64,000 nucleotides of DNA from Agrobacterium tumefaciens (GCF_009649785.1 NZ_WJOK01000020.1:36760-100759), one strand, 5' to 3'; positions 9,040-18,515 are shown, numbered from the stretch's first letter. The notes: generated from the letters alone by a model not told the origin. Program-made: numbers and translations.

Positions 9040-10197
9040 ATGACGATCAGCAATCACGCGTTCGTGCGCCACACCATTGAAGAAGCCAAACCCGCGCCTT
9101 CAAGCGCGGTTGGTATCAGCCATTGGCTGCGCACTAAACTTTTCGCCACGCCGAAGGACACCGTCCTTACGGTTCTTGCCATCGCGTTCCTCGCCTATCT
9201 TTTGCCACCAATCTTCAAGTGGCTGTTCGTAGACGCGGTATGGACCGGTACGGATCGCATCGCCTGCCTCACCGCCTCCCAGGGCGGTGCGCTGGCCGAT
9301 GGCCAGTCCGGCGCATGCTGGGCCTTCGTTTCGGCGAAGTTCGGCCAGATCATGTTCGGCCGTTACCCGATCGATGAACGCTGGCGTCCTATCCTTGTGA
9401 TGGTCATGTTCACCATCCTCCTGGTGCCAATGCTCATTCCGAAAGCGCCGTTCAAGCGGCTCAATGCGCTGGCGCTTTTCATCATCCTGCCAGTCATTGC
9501 GTTTTTCCTCCTCATCGGCGGCGTCTTCGGCCTGCCGGTGGTGGAAACGCAGCTCTGGGGCGGCCTGATGGTTACCCTGATCCTGTCTTTCTTCGGAATT
9601 GCAGTGTCCCTGCCCTTCGGCATTCTTCTGGCGCTTGGCCGCCGGTCGAACCTGCCGGTAATCAAAATGCTGTGCGTGCTTTTCATCGAAGTTATCAGAG
9701 GTATTCCTCTGATCACCGTCCTGTTCTTCGCCAGCATCATGTTGCCGCTGTTCCTTCCCGACGGCTGGACCTTCGACAAGTTCCTGCGCGCTCTGGTCGG
9801 CGTGTCGCTCTTCTCGTCCGCCTATATGGCGGAGGTGATCCGTGGCGGCTTGCAGGCCATCCCGAAGGGGCAATATGAAGGGGCAGACTCGCTCGGCCTG
9901 AACTATTGGCAGAAAACCCGGCTGATCGTGCTGCCGCAGGCGCTGAAGCTCGTCATTCCGGGCATCGTCAACACGTTCATCGGTCTTTTCAAGGACACGT
10001 CGCTGGTCTCGATCATCGGCATGTTCGACCTGCTTGGCATTGTCACACTCAACCAATCGGATGCGAACTGGGCGACACCCGTTACCGCAATGACGGGCTA
10101 TATTTTCGCCGGTTTCATATTCTGGATATTCTGCTTCGGCATGTCGCGTTATTCGCTGTTCATGGAACGGCACCTCGACACCGGGCATAAACGATAA
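9040..10197 (+). CDS. aapM: General L-amino acid ABC transporter, permease
   Basis: Second permease of the importer, 385 residues. Several hydrophobic segments are evident: residues about 35-60, then a cluster from about 115 onward. The EAA-loop sequence reads [20 protein letters not shown], paired with that of AapQ. The Cys-containing periplasmic segment ([23 protein letters not shown]) resembles the family pattern. The start lies three bases after the aapQ stop and the end 12 bases before aapP, consistent with one transcript. A very long frame on the opposite strand here is a shadow. Confidence 0.96.
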   Translation: MTISNHAFVRHTIEEAKPAPSSAVGISHWLRTKLFATPKDTVLTVLAIAFLAYLLPPIFKWLFVDAVWTGTDRIACLTASQGGALADGQSGACWAFVSAKFGQIMFGRYPIDERWRPILVMVMFTILLVPMLIPKAPFKRLNALALFIILPVIAFFLLIGGVFGLPVVETQLWGGLMVTLILSFFGIAVSLPFGILLALGRRSNLPVIKMLCVLFIEVIRGIPLITVLFFASIMLPLFLPDGWTFDKFLRALVGVSLFSSAYMAEVIRGGLQAIPKGQYEGADSLGLNYWQKTRLIVLPQALKLVIPGIVNTFIGLFKDTSLVSIIGMFDLLGIVTLNQSDANWATPVTAMTGYIFAGFIFWIFCFGMSRYSLFMERHLDTGHKR

Positions 10198-10209
10198 GGG
10201 ACGCTCAAA

Positions 10210-10983
<774 letters not shown>

Positions 10984-11009
10984 GACGCTGCAATCAGCTA
11001 ACATCATGG

Positions 11010-11040
11010 AACGGGGCCATTTCGGCCCCGTTTTCATTTG
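11010..11040 (+). terminator. Intrinsic terminator of aapJQMP
   Basis: Perfect 9-bp stem AACGGGGCC / GGCCCCGTT (11010-11018 with 11024-11032), 5-nt loop, followed by TTTTCATTTG. It sits 27 bases after the aapP stop. Confidence 0.9.
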
Positions 11041-11371
11041 ACGACAGCCTCTCCACGCTCGACCTCATCCATGGGCTTGTCCTAAGGATCTAAGTCAACA
11101 AAATCGAGCGGTTGCGGATCTCGGGAAATACCCAAGGGTGACGCCGGAATGTTTGGCAAGGTTCGCCATTCATTTTGATGACTTCTTTCGCACCAGAAGC
11201 CCCGTTGAGTGAATCACCGACCTCTGCAAATCGTCGTTTCACACTGTTCTTCATCCGCGAGAAGCACTGAAACTGCCAAGCCGACCTCCGTTTAACCATT
11301 TGTTACGAAACGGAAATCCTTGTTTTCCAAGGGTTCTGACAGCCAATGTCATTTTTTTGTCAAATCATGCA
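11041..11371. other. Gene-free stretch before tRNA-Glu
   Basis: Between the aap terminator and the first tRNA-Glu promoter I see no convincing gene. A 69-codon frame on the minus strand (11090-11299) lacks a ribosome site and any recognisable motif. Confidence 0.4.
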
Positions 11372-11380
11372 TTTTTCCGC

Positions 11381-11409
11381 TTGCGGACCACGGGGAGCCT
11401 GACTATAAG
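11381..11409 (+). promoter_or_regulatory. Promoter of tRNA-Glu copy 1
   Basis: A -35 box TTGCGG (11381-11386), a 17-bp spacer and a -10 box TATAAG (11404-11409), followed by a GC-rich GGCGCC discriminator typical of stringently controlled stable-RNA promoters. The same boxes and spacing recur in copy 2. Confidence 0.7.
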
Positions 11410-11430
11410 GGCGCCACACCACAAGCGCAC

Positions 11431-11505
11431 GCGCCCTTCGTCTATCGGTTAGGACGTCAGATTTTCATTCTGAAAAGAGGGGTTCGACTCCCCTAGGGCG
11501 TGCCA
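11431..11505 (+). tRNA. tRNA-Glu (UUC), copy 1
   Basis: A 75-nt cloverleaf including encoded CCA. The acceptor stem GCGCCCT pairs with AGGGCGT (one G-U), the anticodon stem TCAGA/TCTGA encloses loop TTTTCAT with anticodon TTC at 11464-11466, and the T arm is AGGGG TTCGACT CCCCT. It is identical to copy 2. Confidence 0.97.
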
Positions 11506-11509
11506 CTTG

Positions 11510-11897
11510 ACTTCGTGTTTCCCCCTTCGAAAATATAAAGCAGCTTCGCAGATAGCGAATTCGTCACGCTTGATTGATGCGCCGGAACCGATTCCCGGGC
11601 GGTACGTTAGAGTGCTGTCCCCCCGATGGAAGGCAAGCCGGATGAATCGCCAGCGGGCAAATCGACCGGCTTGCCTTTCACCTTCCAGCCAAATCACAGC
11701 GTCGGTTCATTCTGGCGGGCAGCAGATGCCAGCTATGGGTTGGAAAACCACACCCCGAGGCCTTCCACGAGTCATGAAGGCATTGCCGGCGCGCAGCGAT
11801 AGCGGCGAAATTTCAAGGCCTTGGCCAGTCCCGGCGCAGTTTTCCACAGCCGGTCCGGCCTCCATAAAAAAACTCGTCACGAAGCGGAAAAAATCAA
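11510..11897. other. Spacer between the two tRNA-Glu copies
   Basis: I see no credible gene here. A plus-strand frame that crosses this spacer also reads through the tRNA, so it is not coding. The spacer contains a perfect 12-bp inverted repeat (11630-11641 with 11666-11677) and, at its right end, an 11-bp inverted repeat next to the second promoter. Confidence 0.5.
11630..11677. repeat. 12-bp inverted repeat with 24-nt loop
   Basis: AAGGCAAGCCGG (11630-11641) and its exact complement CCGGCTTGCCTT (11666-11677). It could be a stem-loop in the readthrough RNA of tRNA-Glu copy 1; no T run follows, so it is not a standard terminator. Confidence 0.6.
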
Positions 11898-11908
11898 TTT
11901 TTCCGCTT
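11882..11908. repeat. 11-bp inverted repeat overlapping promoter of tRNA-Glu copy 2
   Basis: AAGCGGAAAAA (11882-11892) and TTTTTCCGCTT (11898-11908) with a 5-nt loop. Its right arm runs into the -35 box of the second tRNA promoter (11907-11912). The left arm is absent at copy 1, so the hairpin is specific to copy 2. Confidence 0.7.
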
Positions 11909-11935
11909 GCGGAGCAACGGGAGCCTGACTATAAG
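11907..11935 (+). promoter_or_regulatory. Promoter of tRNA-Glu copy 2
   Basis: TTGCGG (11907-11912), 17-bp spacer, TATAAG (11930-11935). The spacer differs from copy 1 at three positions only. Confidence 0.7.
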
Positions 11936-11956
11936 GGCGCCACACCACAAGCGCAC

Positions 11957-12031
11957 GCGCCCTTCGTCTATCGGTTAGGACGTCAGATTTTCATTCTGAA
12001 AAGAGGGGTTCGACTCCCCTAGGGCGTGCCA
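11957..12031 (+). tRNA. tRNA-Glu (UUC), copy 2
   Basis: Sequence identical to copy 1 over all 75 nt including CCA; anticodon TTC at 11990-11992. Confidence 0.97.
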
Positions 12032-12160
12032 CTTGCTTCTCCTTGAAAATCAGTATTATGCGTTCAAATCTTCACGTGATGTGTGAGATAGAGAATTCAT
12101 GCCGTTTCCGGCCGTCCTTCAGCTTTTCCCGTAAAATCAAGTCTCGATCTGTGCCGACTG

Positions 12161-13978
12161 TCAGGGCGCGAAAGCCGCGTCCAGAACACGCAGCTGCACA
12201 CGCCTCTGGCCCTGCCAGAGATCGGCACCCACGGTGCCTGCCACGTGGATGGACCTGCCACGCGCATTCAGCAGCATCTGCCCCAGAGGGGCCTCTGCGG
12301 CGCGGAATGCGATGCCGTCCAGCCGTGAACCATCCATGGCCTCCAGCGTGATCTTGACGTGTGAGGTGCCGACCAGACGCACATCACGCAGCCGGTGGGC
12401 AGGTACGGCAAAAATGGGCTGAGAATGGCCGGAGCCATAAGGACCAGCCTGTTCCAGCTGATCGACAAGCTGCAGGGTCGCGCCAGACGCGCCAATCGCA
12501 CCGTCGATCTTCAGCACGCTGCTTTCCACCAGCTCGCTCACCGTCTTTGCGGCAGCTTCTTCGAAGAAGGTTCGGAGTTTGCCGAGATTGGCGCGTTCCA
12601 CCGTCAGGCCCGCGGCCATGGCGTGACCGCCACCCTTGACCAGCAGGCCGGCATCCACAGCGGCGCGGACCATTCTGCCCATATCGAAACCATTGATCGA
12701 GCGGCCGGAGCCTGTACCCTTGCCAGAGGGATCGAAAGCGATGGCAAAGGCCGGGCGGCGGAAACGGTCCTTGAGGCGTGAGGCGAGCAGTCCAACGATG
12801 CCAGGATGCCAGTTTTCCCGTGCGGTAACGATGACGCCAGCGCCAGACCCGTCGCCATACTCATAAAGCGCTTCCGCTTCGGCTTCCGCCAGCATCACGG
12901 CTTCCATCGCCTGTCGCTCGCGGTTCAGCTCATCCAGCTTTTCGGCAATCACGTCCGCCTGTGACGAGTCGTCGAGTGTAAGCAGACGGCTACCCAGTGC
13001 GGCATCGCCAATACGGCCACCGGCATTTATTCGTGGCCCGATCAGGAAACCGAAATGATAAGGTGTCACCGGCCCGCCCAACCCCGCCTTTCTGAACAGC
13101 GCCGCCAGCCCGGCATTGTTCATATGGCGCGCGGCAATCAACCCCTTTACCACATAGGCGCGGTTCAGCCCCTTCAAGGGCACCACGTCGCATACGGTTG
13201 CGAGTGCGACTATATCCAGCAGCGCCAGCAGATCGATCGTGAACGCCTGTCTGTTGCGCCTGTCCTTCAACAGCCTGAGGGTGGCGACCAGAACCAGAAA
13301 CACCACGCCTGCGGCGCAGAGATGCCCCTGCCCCGAAAGATCGTCTTCGCGGTTGGGATTGACCAGCGCCACCGCCGGCGGCAGTTCCGAACCGACCTGG
13401 TGGTGATCGATCACCACCACATCTGTTCCCGCATCCTTTGCGGCATTCAGAGATTCATGGCTGGTGGAGCCGCAATCGACCGTCACGATCAGGGTCGCGC
13501 CATTGGCGGCAAGCTGCTGCATCGCCGCCGGGTTCGGCCCATAACCCTCGAAAATACGATCTGGAATATAGATTTCCGGCGTCAGCCCGAAATGCGCGAG
13601 AAACCGATACATCAGCGCGGAAGACGCGGCGCCATCGACGTCATAATCGCCGAAGATCGCCACCTTCTCGCCGGTCTCGATGGCATGGACCAGCCTTTCG
13701 GCAGCCTTTTCGCAATCTGTCAGCACATGCGGGTCGGGCATCAATGAGCGAATGGTCGGATCGAGGAAAGCGAGAGCCTCATCCACCCCCACCCCTCGCC
13801 CGGCCAGCACCCGGGCAATCAGTTCGGGAATAGCATGGATCTGGGACATGGCCAGCGCACGGTTCTGTGCGGCCTGATCCAGCCGCGAAACCCAACGTTG
13901 GTCTGTCGCCGACCGCTCCACGCTTAGAAATGCGCGGACCACCGTATCGGCCGGCTCCATCATTGCCATCCTGTCCAT
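12161..13978 (-). CDS. recJ: Single-stranded-DNA-specific exonuclease RecJ
   Basis: 5'-3' single-strand DNA exonuclease used in recombination and mismatch repair, 605 residues. DHH-superfamily motifs are clear: motif I DYDVDGAASS (111-120), the following VTVDCG (165-170) and the DHH triad DHHQVG (191-196). The DHHA1 domain with GGGHAMAAGL lies in the C-terminal half and an OB-like region follows. Length is normal for RecJ. The ATG at 13978 is the longest plausible start; ATGs a few codons later are equally possible. It ends 129 bp from the second tRNA-Glu. In many alphaproteobacteria glpX sits between hom and recJ; here only a small membrane protein does. Confidence 0.96.
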   Translation of the reverse strand: MDRMAMMEPADTVVRAFLSVERSATDQRWVSRLDQAAQNRALAMSQIHAIPELIARVLAGRGVGVDEALAFLDPTIRSLMPDPHVLTDCEKAAERLVHAIETGEKVAIFGDYDVDGAASSALMYRFLAHFGLTPEIYIPDRIFEGYGPNPAAMQQLAANGATLIVTVDCGSTSHESLNAAKDAGTDVVVIDHHQVGSELPPAVALVNPNREDDLSGQGHLCAAGVVFLVLVATLRLLKDRRNRQAFTIDLLALLDIVALATVCDVVPLKGLNRAYVVKGLIAARHMNNAGLAALFRKAGLGGPVTPYHFGFLIGPRINAGGRIGDAALGSRLLTLDDSSQADVIAEKLDELNRERQAMEAVMLAEAEAEALYEYGDGSGAGVIVTARENWHPGIVGLLASRLKDRFRRPAFAIAFDPSGKGTGSGRSINGFDMGRMVRAAVDAGLLVKGGGHAMAAGLTVERANLGKLRTFFEEAAAKTVSELVESSVLKIDGAIGASGATLQLVDQLEQAGPYGSGHSQPIFAVPAHRLRDVRLVGTSHVKITLEAMDGSRLDGIAFRAAEAPLGQMLLNARGRSIHVAGTVGADLWQGQRRVQLRVLDAAFAP

Positions 13979-14072
13979 CGTCCTGTCATGCGAATGCGTA
14001 TCCGCGCCTTGTCATGACAACGGGCTAAATGGCGATGGCGCCTTTTTCAAGCAAAAACGCCCGTATGAGGTT

Positions 14073-14291
14073 TCACACCGAGAAAATCGAGAAAAACGGG
14101 CTGACGATCGATACCGCGCCGACCAGCAGCAACAGGGAAAACACCGCAAGTGAACACCAGTTGCGCTCATATTCGGCAATATCGAATTCCATGCCTCGAA
14201 TATTGTCGTTGGCATTGTGAGGCCGCGCCCGATGATGGGCGGCCAGAACGCTTTCGCGCTTACTGTCCTTGAAAAGGATAATCGATGTCAC
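14073..14291 (-). CDS. Small membrane protein, unknown function
   Basis: 72-residue protein. The N-terminal part is polar (SIILFKDSKRES, AHHRARPHNANDNI), and a single hydrophobic segment near the C-terminus (about residues 45-65, CSLAVFSLLLLVGAVSIVSP) suggests one membrane span. The GTG at 14291 is chosen because GGGAGG lies eight bases upstream; longer versions have no ribosome site. It is between recJ and hom, same strand, with the hom terminator upstream of it, so it is probably transcribed separately. I do not recognise a named family; it looks like a conserved small rhizobial protein. Confidence 0.65.
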   Translation of the reverse strand: MTSIILFKDSKRESVLAAHHRARPHNANDNIRGMEFDIAEYERNWCSLAVFSLLLLVGAVSIVSPFFSIFSV

Positions 14292-14422
14292 AGCCACGCC
14301 TCCCTCGCTTGGTAACATGATTAACCATAGAGCCGAATCGCGTTGTTTTCCAGCGGTTCTGAGGCGATCCCTCAAATTTTATGGCGGCTTATCCGGTGGC
14401 CGCCAAAATGGGTTTCGGGAGA

Positions 14423-14453
14423 AAAAAGACCGCGCCTCCATGTGGTGGCGCGG
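14423..14453 (-). terminator. Intrinsic terminator after hom
   Basis: Stem CCGCGCC (14430-14436) with GGCGCGG (14447-14453), extended inside by CCA/TGG; on the minus strand it is followed by TCTTTTTTCTC. It lies 30 bp past the hom stop. Confidence 0.85.
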
Positions 14454-14483
14454 CCCTCAAATTCAGAAAAATCGTAAAGCGTC

Positions 14484-15794
14484 TCAGGTCCGCTCGATGC
14501 GGATGACCTGCGGCTCGCTGACCAGATATTTCTCGTTCTTGATCGCCTTGACGGCCTTGCGGATCGCATCTTCCATCGTCGCGTGGGTCACGAGGATAAT
14601 CGTCTGCGGCGCGCCTTCCACATGCACGCGCTGGCGCTGCACGATGGATTCCAGCGAGATGTTGTTATCCGCCATGCGGGTAGCGATGGAGGCGAAGACG
14701 CCCGCCTGATCCTTCACCGTCAGCCGGATGAAATAGCCGCCTTCATGGCTCTTCATCTTGGCGCGACGATAATCGGTCAGCGACTTCGCCGGACGGCCGA
14801 GCACCGGAACCTGCTGGGCACCGGGACGGCTCTTGGCGATATCGGCGATGTCACCGAGCACGGCAGAGGCCGTGGCATTGCCGCCCGCACCTGGGCCAAC
14901 CATCAGAAGCTCGCCAAGAATATCGGACTCGATCGCCACCGCATTGGTGACGCCATCAACCTGCGCGATAACGGAATCGAGCGGCACCATGGTCGGATGC
15001 ACCCGCTGCTCGATACCGGATTCGGTCACCTGCGCCACGCCGAGAAGCTTGATGCGATAACCGAGCTCGGCGGCCGCCTGAATGTCCTCGCTGGAGATGT
15101 TGGTGATGCCTTCGAGATAGATGTCGTCGGCCGAAATCTTGTTGCCGAAGGCAAGCGTCGTCAGAATGGCGAGCTTGTGGGCGGTGTCGTTACCCTCGAT
15201 ATCGAAGGCCGGATCGGCTTCGGCATAACCCAGCCGCTGCGCTTCTTTCAAACAGACCTCGAACGACAGCCCTTCCTTCTCCATCTTGGTCAGGATGTAG
15301 TTGCAGGTGCCGTTCATGATACCGTAGATGCGCGACACGTTGTTGCCGGTGAGAGATTCACGCAGCGCCTTGATGACGGGAATACCGCCGGCCACAGCCG
15401 CTTCGAAATTGAGAAGCGCACCCTTGTCTTCGGCAATCGTGGCCAGCTCGACGCCGTGCTTGGCAAGCAGCGCCTTGTTGGCTGTCACCACATGGAGACC
15501 GCGCGAAAGTGCCGCGCGCACAGCTTTTTCCGCCTGGCCGGAAGCACCGCCGACCAGTTCCACCAACACGTCGATATCGGCTTCGTTTGCAAGCTGCTCC
15601 GGCGTATCGAACCAGGTAATACCCTTGAGATCGATGCCGCGGTCACGCGAACGGTCGCGCGCGCTCACTGCAATAATCTCAATCGCGCGTCCGCAGGTAA
15701 TCGCAAGTTCGTTGCTTCTCTGCTGGAGGATGCGCACGAGCGAAGCGCCGACAGTGCCGAGCCCCGCTATGCCGATTCTCAATGAATCTGCCAT
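14484..15794 (-). CDS. hom: Homoserine dehydrogenase
   Basis: NAD(P)H-dependent reduction of aspartate semialdehyde to homoserine, at the branch to threonine and methionine. The 436-residue protein has a Rossmann motif GIAGLGTVGASLVRIL (about 7-22), the catalytic-domain pieces GIMNGTCNYILTKM and EADPAFDIEGNDTAHKL, and a C-terminal ACT regulatory domain (VKDQAGVFASIATRMADN, about 355-435) for feedback control. Start at ATG 15794 with AGGA nine bases upstream; an upstream extension in frame has no homology. It follows the aminotransferase gene by 61 bp and the two are probably one operon, ending at the terminator at 14423-14453. Confidence 0.96.
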   Translation of the reverse strand: MADSLRIGIAGLGTVGASLVRILQQRSNELAITCGRAIEIIAVSARDRSRDRGIDLKGITWFDTPEQLANEADIDVLVELVGGASGQAEKAVRAALSRGLHVVTANKALLAKHGVELATIAEDKGALLNFEAAVAGGIPVIKALRESLTGNNVSRIYGIMNGTCNYILTKMEKEGLSFEVCLKEAQRLGYAEADPAFDIEGNDTAHKLAILTTLAFGNKISADDIYLEGITNISSEDIQAAAELGYRIKLLGVAQVTESGIEQRVHPTMVPLDSVIAQVDGVTNAVAIESDILGELLMVGPGAGGNATASAVLGDIADIAKSRPGAQQVPVLGRPAKSLTDYRRAKMKSHEGGYFIRLTVKDQAGVFASIATRMADNNISLESIVQRQRVHVEGAPQTIILVTHATMEDAIRKAVKAIKNEKYLVSEPQVIRIERT

Positions 15795-15825
15795 GGGTAT
15801 GTTCCTGATTTGCTGGTGATGGTGA

Positions 15826-15842
15826 CGGCCGGGGCCCGGCCG
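15826..15842. repeat. Palindrome between aminotransferase and hom genes
   Basis: CGGCCGGG (15826-15833) and CCCGGCCG (15835-15842) are exact complements with one base between them, inside the 61-bp gap. It could form a strong RNA stem that stabilises or separates the two messages; no T run follows. Confidence 0.5.
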
Positions 15843-15855
15843 CCTTCGGTTGCCC

Positions 15856-17076
15856 TTATCTGTGGGCATTGAGCGAAACGACATTGTGCATCGTTTCGTC
15901 AGCACTCGACAGGAAACGCTTCAGATTGCGCGCTGCCTGACGAATTCGATGCTCGTTTTCAACGAGCGCGAGGCGGACGTAATCATCGCCCATTTCGCCG
16001 AAGCCGATGCCGGGAGCAACGGCAATGTCTGCCTTCTCGACCAGAAGCTTGGAAAACTCAAGGCTGCCGAGATGGCGGAACTTTTCCGGGATCTTCGCCC
16101 AGGCGAACATCGTTGCCGCCGGCGGTGGAACCTCGAAGCCCGCCTTGCCGAACGTATCGACCATGACGTCGCGACGGCGGCGATAAACGCTGCGTACTTC
16201 CGCGATGTCGGAGCCGTCGCCGTTCAGCGCGTGCGTCGCCGCAACCTGGATCGGCGTGAAGGCACCGTAATCGAGATAGGACTTCACGCGGGTCAGCGCC
16301 GCGATCAGCCGCTCATTGCCAACGGCAAAGCCCATGCGCCAGCCGGGCATGGAGAAGGTCTTCGACATGGAGGTGAATTCCACCGCAACGTCGATTGCAC
16401 CGGGAACTTCGAGAACCGAAGGCGGCGGATTGTTGTCGTCGAAATAGATTTCCGAATAGGCAAGGTCGGAAAGCACGATGATTTCGTGTTTCTTCGCAAA
16501 TGCGATCACGTCCTTGTAGAAATCGAGCGAGGCAACGTGCGCCGTCGGGTTCGACGGATAGTTGACGATCAGCGCCAGCGGCTTCGGAATGGAGTGGCGC
16601 ACCGCCCGCTCCAGAGGCCCGAAGAAGCTCTCGTCCGGCTCCACATTCATGGAACGGATAACGCCGCCCGCCATCAGGAATCCGAAAGCGTGGATCGGAT
16701 AGGTGGGGTTCGGACACAGGATCACGTCACCAGGCGCGGTGATGGCCTGCGCCATATTGGCGAAACCTTCCTTGGAACCAAGGGTCGCGACGACCTGCGT
16801 ATCGGGGTTCAGCTTCACGCCGAACCGGCGGGCATAATAACCAGCCTGCGCGCGGCGAAGGCCGGGAATGCCCTTGGACGAGGAATAGCGATGGGTGCGA
16901 GGGTCCTGAACGACTTCGCACAGCTTGTCGACGATCGCCTTTGGGGTCGGAAGGTCGGGATTGCCCATGCCGAGATCGATGATATCGGCCCCGGCCGCTC
17001 GCGCGCTCGCTTTCAAACGGTTGACCTGTTCGAAGACGTATTGCGGCAGACGCCGGACCTTATGAAACTCTTCCAT
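15856..17076 (-). CDS. Class I/II aminotransferase (AlaC-like)
   Basis: PLP-dependent aminotransferase of 406 residues, fold type I. The active-site lysine segment SMSKTFSMPGWRMGFAVG is intact, as are the NYPSNPTAHVA segment and the DLAYSEIYFD segment that hold PLP contacts. It most resembles the AlaC/LL-DAP aminotransferase-like group annotated as alanine or aspartate aminotransferase in rhizobia. ATG 17076 is chosen for an AGGAA five to six bases upstream; a second ATG four codons before it is possible. It precedes hom by 61 bp on the same strand, which suggests a role in aspartate-family amino acid metabolism, but the amino donor and acceptor are not readable. Confidence 0.88.
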   Translation of the reverse strand: MEEFHKVRRLPQYVFEQVNRLKASARAAGADIIDLGMGNPDLPTPKAIVDKLCEVVQDPRTHRYSSSKGIPGLRRAQAGYYARRFGVKLNPDTQVVATLGSKEGFANMAQAITAPGDVILCPNPTYPIHAFGFLMAGGVIRSMNVEPDESFFGPLERAVRHSIPKPLALIVNYPSNPTAHVASLDFYKDVIAFAKKHEIIVLSDLAYSEIYFDDNNPPPSVLEVPGAIDVAVEFTSMSKTFSMPGWRMGFAVGNERLIAALTRVKSYLDYGAFTPIQVAATHALNGDGSDIAEVRSVYRRRRDVMVDTFGKAGFEVPPPAATMFAWAKIPEKFRHLGSLEFSKLLVEKADIAVAPGIGFGEMGDDYVRLALVENEHRIRQAARNLKRFLSSADETMHNVVSLNAHR

Positions 17077-17376
17077 CACTTTCCTCATGGAAATGGACCG
17101 GTTCTGCCGGCCCATAACGAAGTTCGTTCTTGTTGTTAAACGCCGCCGACACGAACCGATCCGGCGGGCGCTATTCATTGTACCGCAAAGCACAAGAAAA
17201 CCTACAGCGGTTTTCTCGGTCCACGCGGCATCGCGATCATCCGCCTTGTGGCTCCGGCGCGGCCTTTTCAGACCACAGGCAAGGCGAATTGCGCAATGTA
17301 ATCAGGAAACCTGCATAACGCCAGATTCTTGGAAAATGCAAGGCAGACCATGCTCAAGAACGGCCATTCCGGCCGT
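17077..17376. other. Intergenic region before the aminotransferase-hom operon
   Basis: About 300 bp between the aminotransferase start and the nucleoside hydrolase stop, both on the minus strand. It must hold the operon promoter. An 8-bp inverted repeat GAACGGCC/GGCCGTTC (17358-17378) overlaps the hydrolase stop but lacks a T run. I see no gene. Confidence 0.4.
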
Positions 17377-18336
17377 TCAGTCGCGCTCGCCCTTCACAAT
17401 TGCCGCGCGAATGACGGAAAGCACCTGCTCCGGCTTGATATCGGTGCAGATGAGCTGGCTCGGATGCCCGTCCCAGTCGCCCGGCGGAAAGGCGCGGCCA
17501 TCCGGCTTCTGAATGGTCTGGCCATCGGCAAGCCCGCCGCAGACGACGCGTATAGGGCCGCTGCGGGTCTCGAACAGTTCGGGCGCGACAAGGTAAACGC
17601 AGGCGCAGCTGTCATGCACCACCATGCCATCGCCGGTGCGGGTCTTGTAGAAATCGATGTAGAATTGCGACAGATCGGAAAGCAGCTGCACCGGCTTGCC
17701 GCCCGCCTCTGCCATCTCGGCCATGAAGGCGCTGGTCATCACCGTTTTCGTCGTCACGTCCAGGCCGACGACGACCACGCGCCAGGGCGCGGTGAAGACG
17801 AGATCGGCCGCTTCCGGATCACCGTGAATATTGGCCTCGGCCGCCGGGGACACATTGCCGTTGATATCGAAGGCGCCGCCCATGACGATCACCTGCTTCA
17901 CCAATGCCGCAAAATCCGGCTCTTCGCGCAGCGCCAAGGCCAGATTGGTCATGCGACCAACAGCGATCAGCGTCACCTCGCCGGGATTGGCCTTGACCGT
18001 CTCGATAATAAAGCGATGCGCGGGACGCGGATCGAGCGGCAGATCGATGGTCTCTGGAATATCGATATCGCCGAGACCGTTTTCGCCATGGATGAAAGTC
18101 GGCCAGTGGCCTTCCTTGCGGGCCGGATCGAAGGTCACGCCCGCACCTTTCGCTACCGGCGCCGTCATCTGCCATTCCCGTTTCAGGAAGAGCGCATTGC
18201 GGGTGGTGATGTCGATGGGCGCGTTGCCGAAGACGGTGGTGACGCCGATCAGATCGATATCGGGGTGACGGTGCAGGAAAAGAAGCGCCATGGCATCATC
18301 TACACCGGGGTCCGTATCGAATATCACTTTATGCAT
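17377..18336 (-). CDS. Nucleoside hydrolase (inosine-uridine preferring type)
   Basis: Cleaves the N-glycosidic bond of ribonucleosides to ribose and base for salvage. The 319-residue protein starts with the diagnostic calcium-binding cluster DTDPGVDDAMALLF (about residues 7-20), and later shows VIMGGAFDINGNVSPAAEANI and the VHDSCA motif. ATG 18336 is chosen: GAGGG lies a few bases upstream and the family begins with this strand; the frame continues upstream without homology. It is divergent from the TSUP permease. Base specificity cannot be read. Confidence 0.93.
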   Translation of the reverse strand: MHKVIFDTDPGVDDAMALLFLHRHPDIDLIGVTTVFGNAPIDITTRNALFLKREWQMTAPVAKGAGVTFDPARKEGHWPTFIHGENGLGDIDIPETIDLPLDPRPAHRFIIETVKANPGEVTLIAVGRMTNLALALREEPDFAALVKQVIVMGGAFDINGNVSPAAEANIHGDPEAADLVFTAPWRVVVVGLDVTTKTVMTSAFMAEMAEAGGKPVQLLSDLSQFYIDFYKTRTGDGMVVHDSCACVYLVAPELFETRSGPIRVVCGGLADGQTIQKPDGRAFPPGDWDGHPSQLICTDIKPEQVLSVIRAAIVKGERD

Positions 18337-18515
18337 AATGCCCTCATCCTGATGTCTCGTCATCGCCGCGTCTGGCGGTGCGCCACGGAAACATAACCAT
18401 AAGCGGCAACACCGCAATCCCCCTGCCCGTCCCGGATCGGAGAGAAAAATATTGCGTGGCGATCTTTTCGGTGAAAGAAGAGGCCCTCTCCCTTAAGCCC
18501 GCCTGGACATGCCAA

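Larger units (their letters stand above)
11372..11509 (+). repeat. 138-bp direct repeat, copy 1 (promoter plus tRNA-Glu)
   Basis: This segment recurs at 11898-12035 with an offset of exactly 526 bp, no gaps and three mismatches, all between the -35 and -10 boxes. It covers the promoter, the leader and the whole tRNA with CCA plus four more bases, and it ends sharply on both sides. Confidence 0.9.
11898..12035 (+). repeat. 138-bp direct repeat, copy 2 (promoter plus tRNA-Glu)
   Basis: Partner of 11372-11509 (135 of 138 positions identical, no gaps). The two tRNA genes, their leaders and their -10 and -35 boxes are identical. Confidence 0.9.

Noticed and set aside
11507..12022. 171-codon frame running through the spacer into tRNA-Glu copy 2
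   Set aside because: It reads through a clear tRNA, so it cannot be a protein gene.
11431..12031. tRNA-Glu or tRNA-Lys as an integration site for a genomic island
   Set aside because: No integrase, no truncated tRNA copy and normal housekeeping neighbours; the repeat includes the promoter, which att sites do not.
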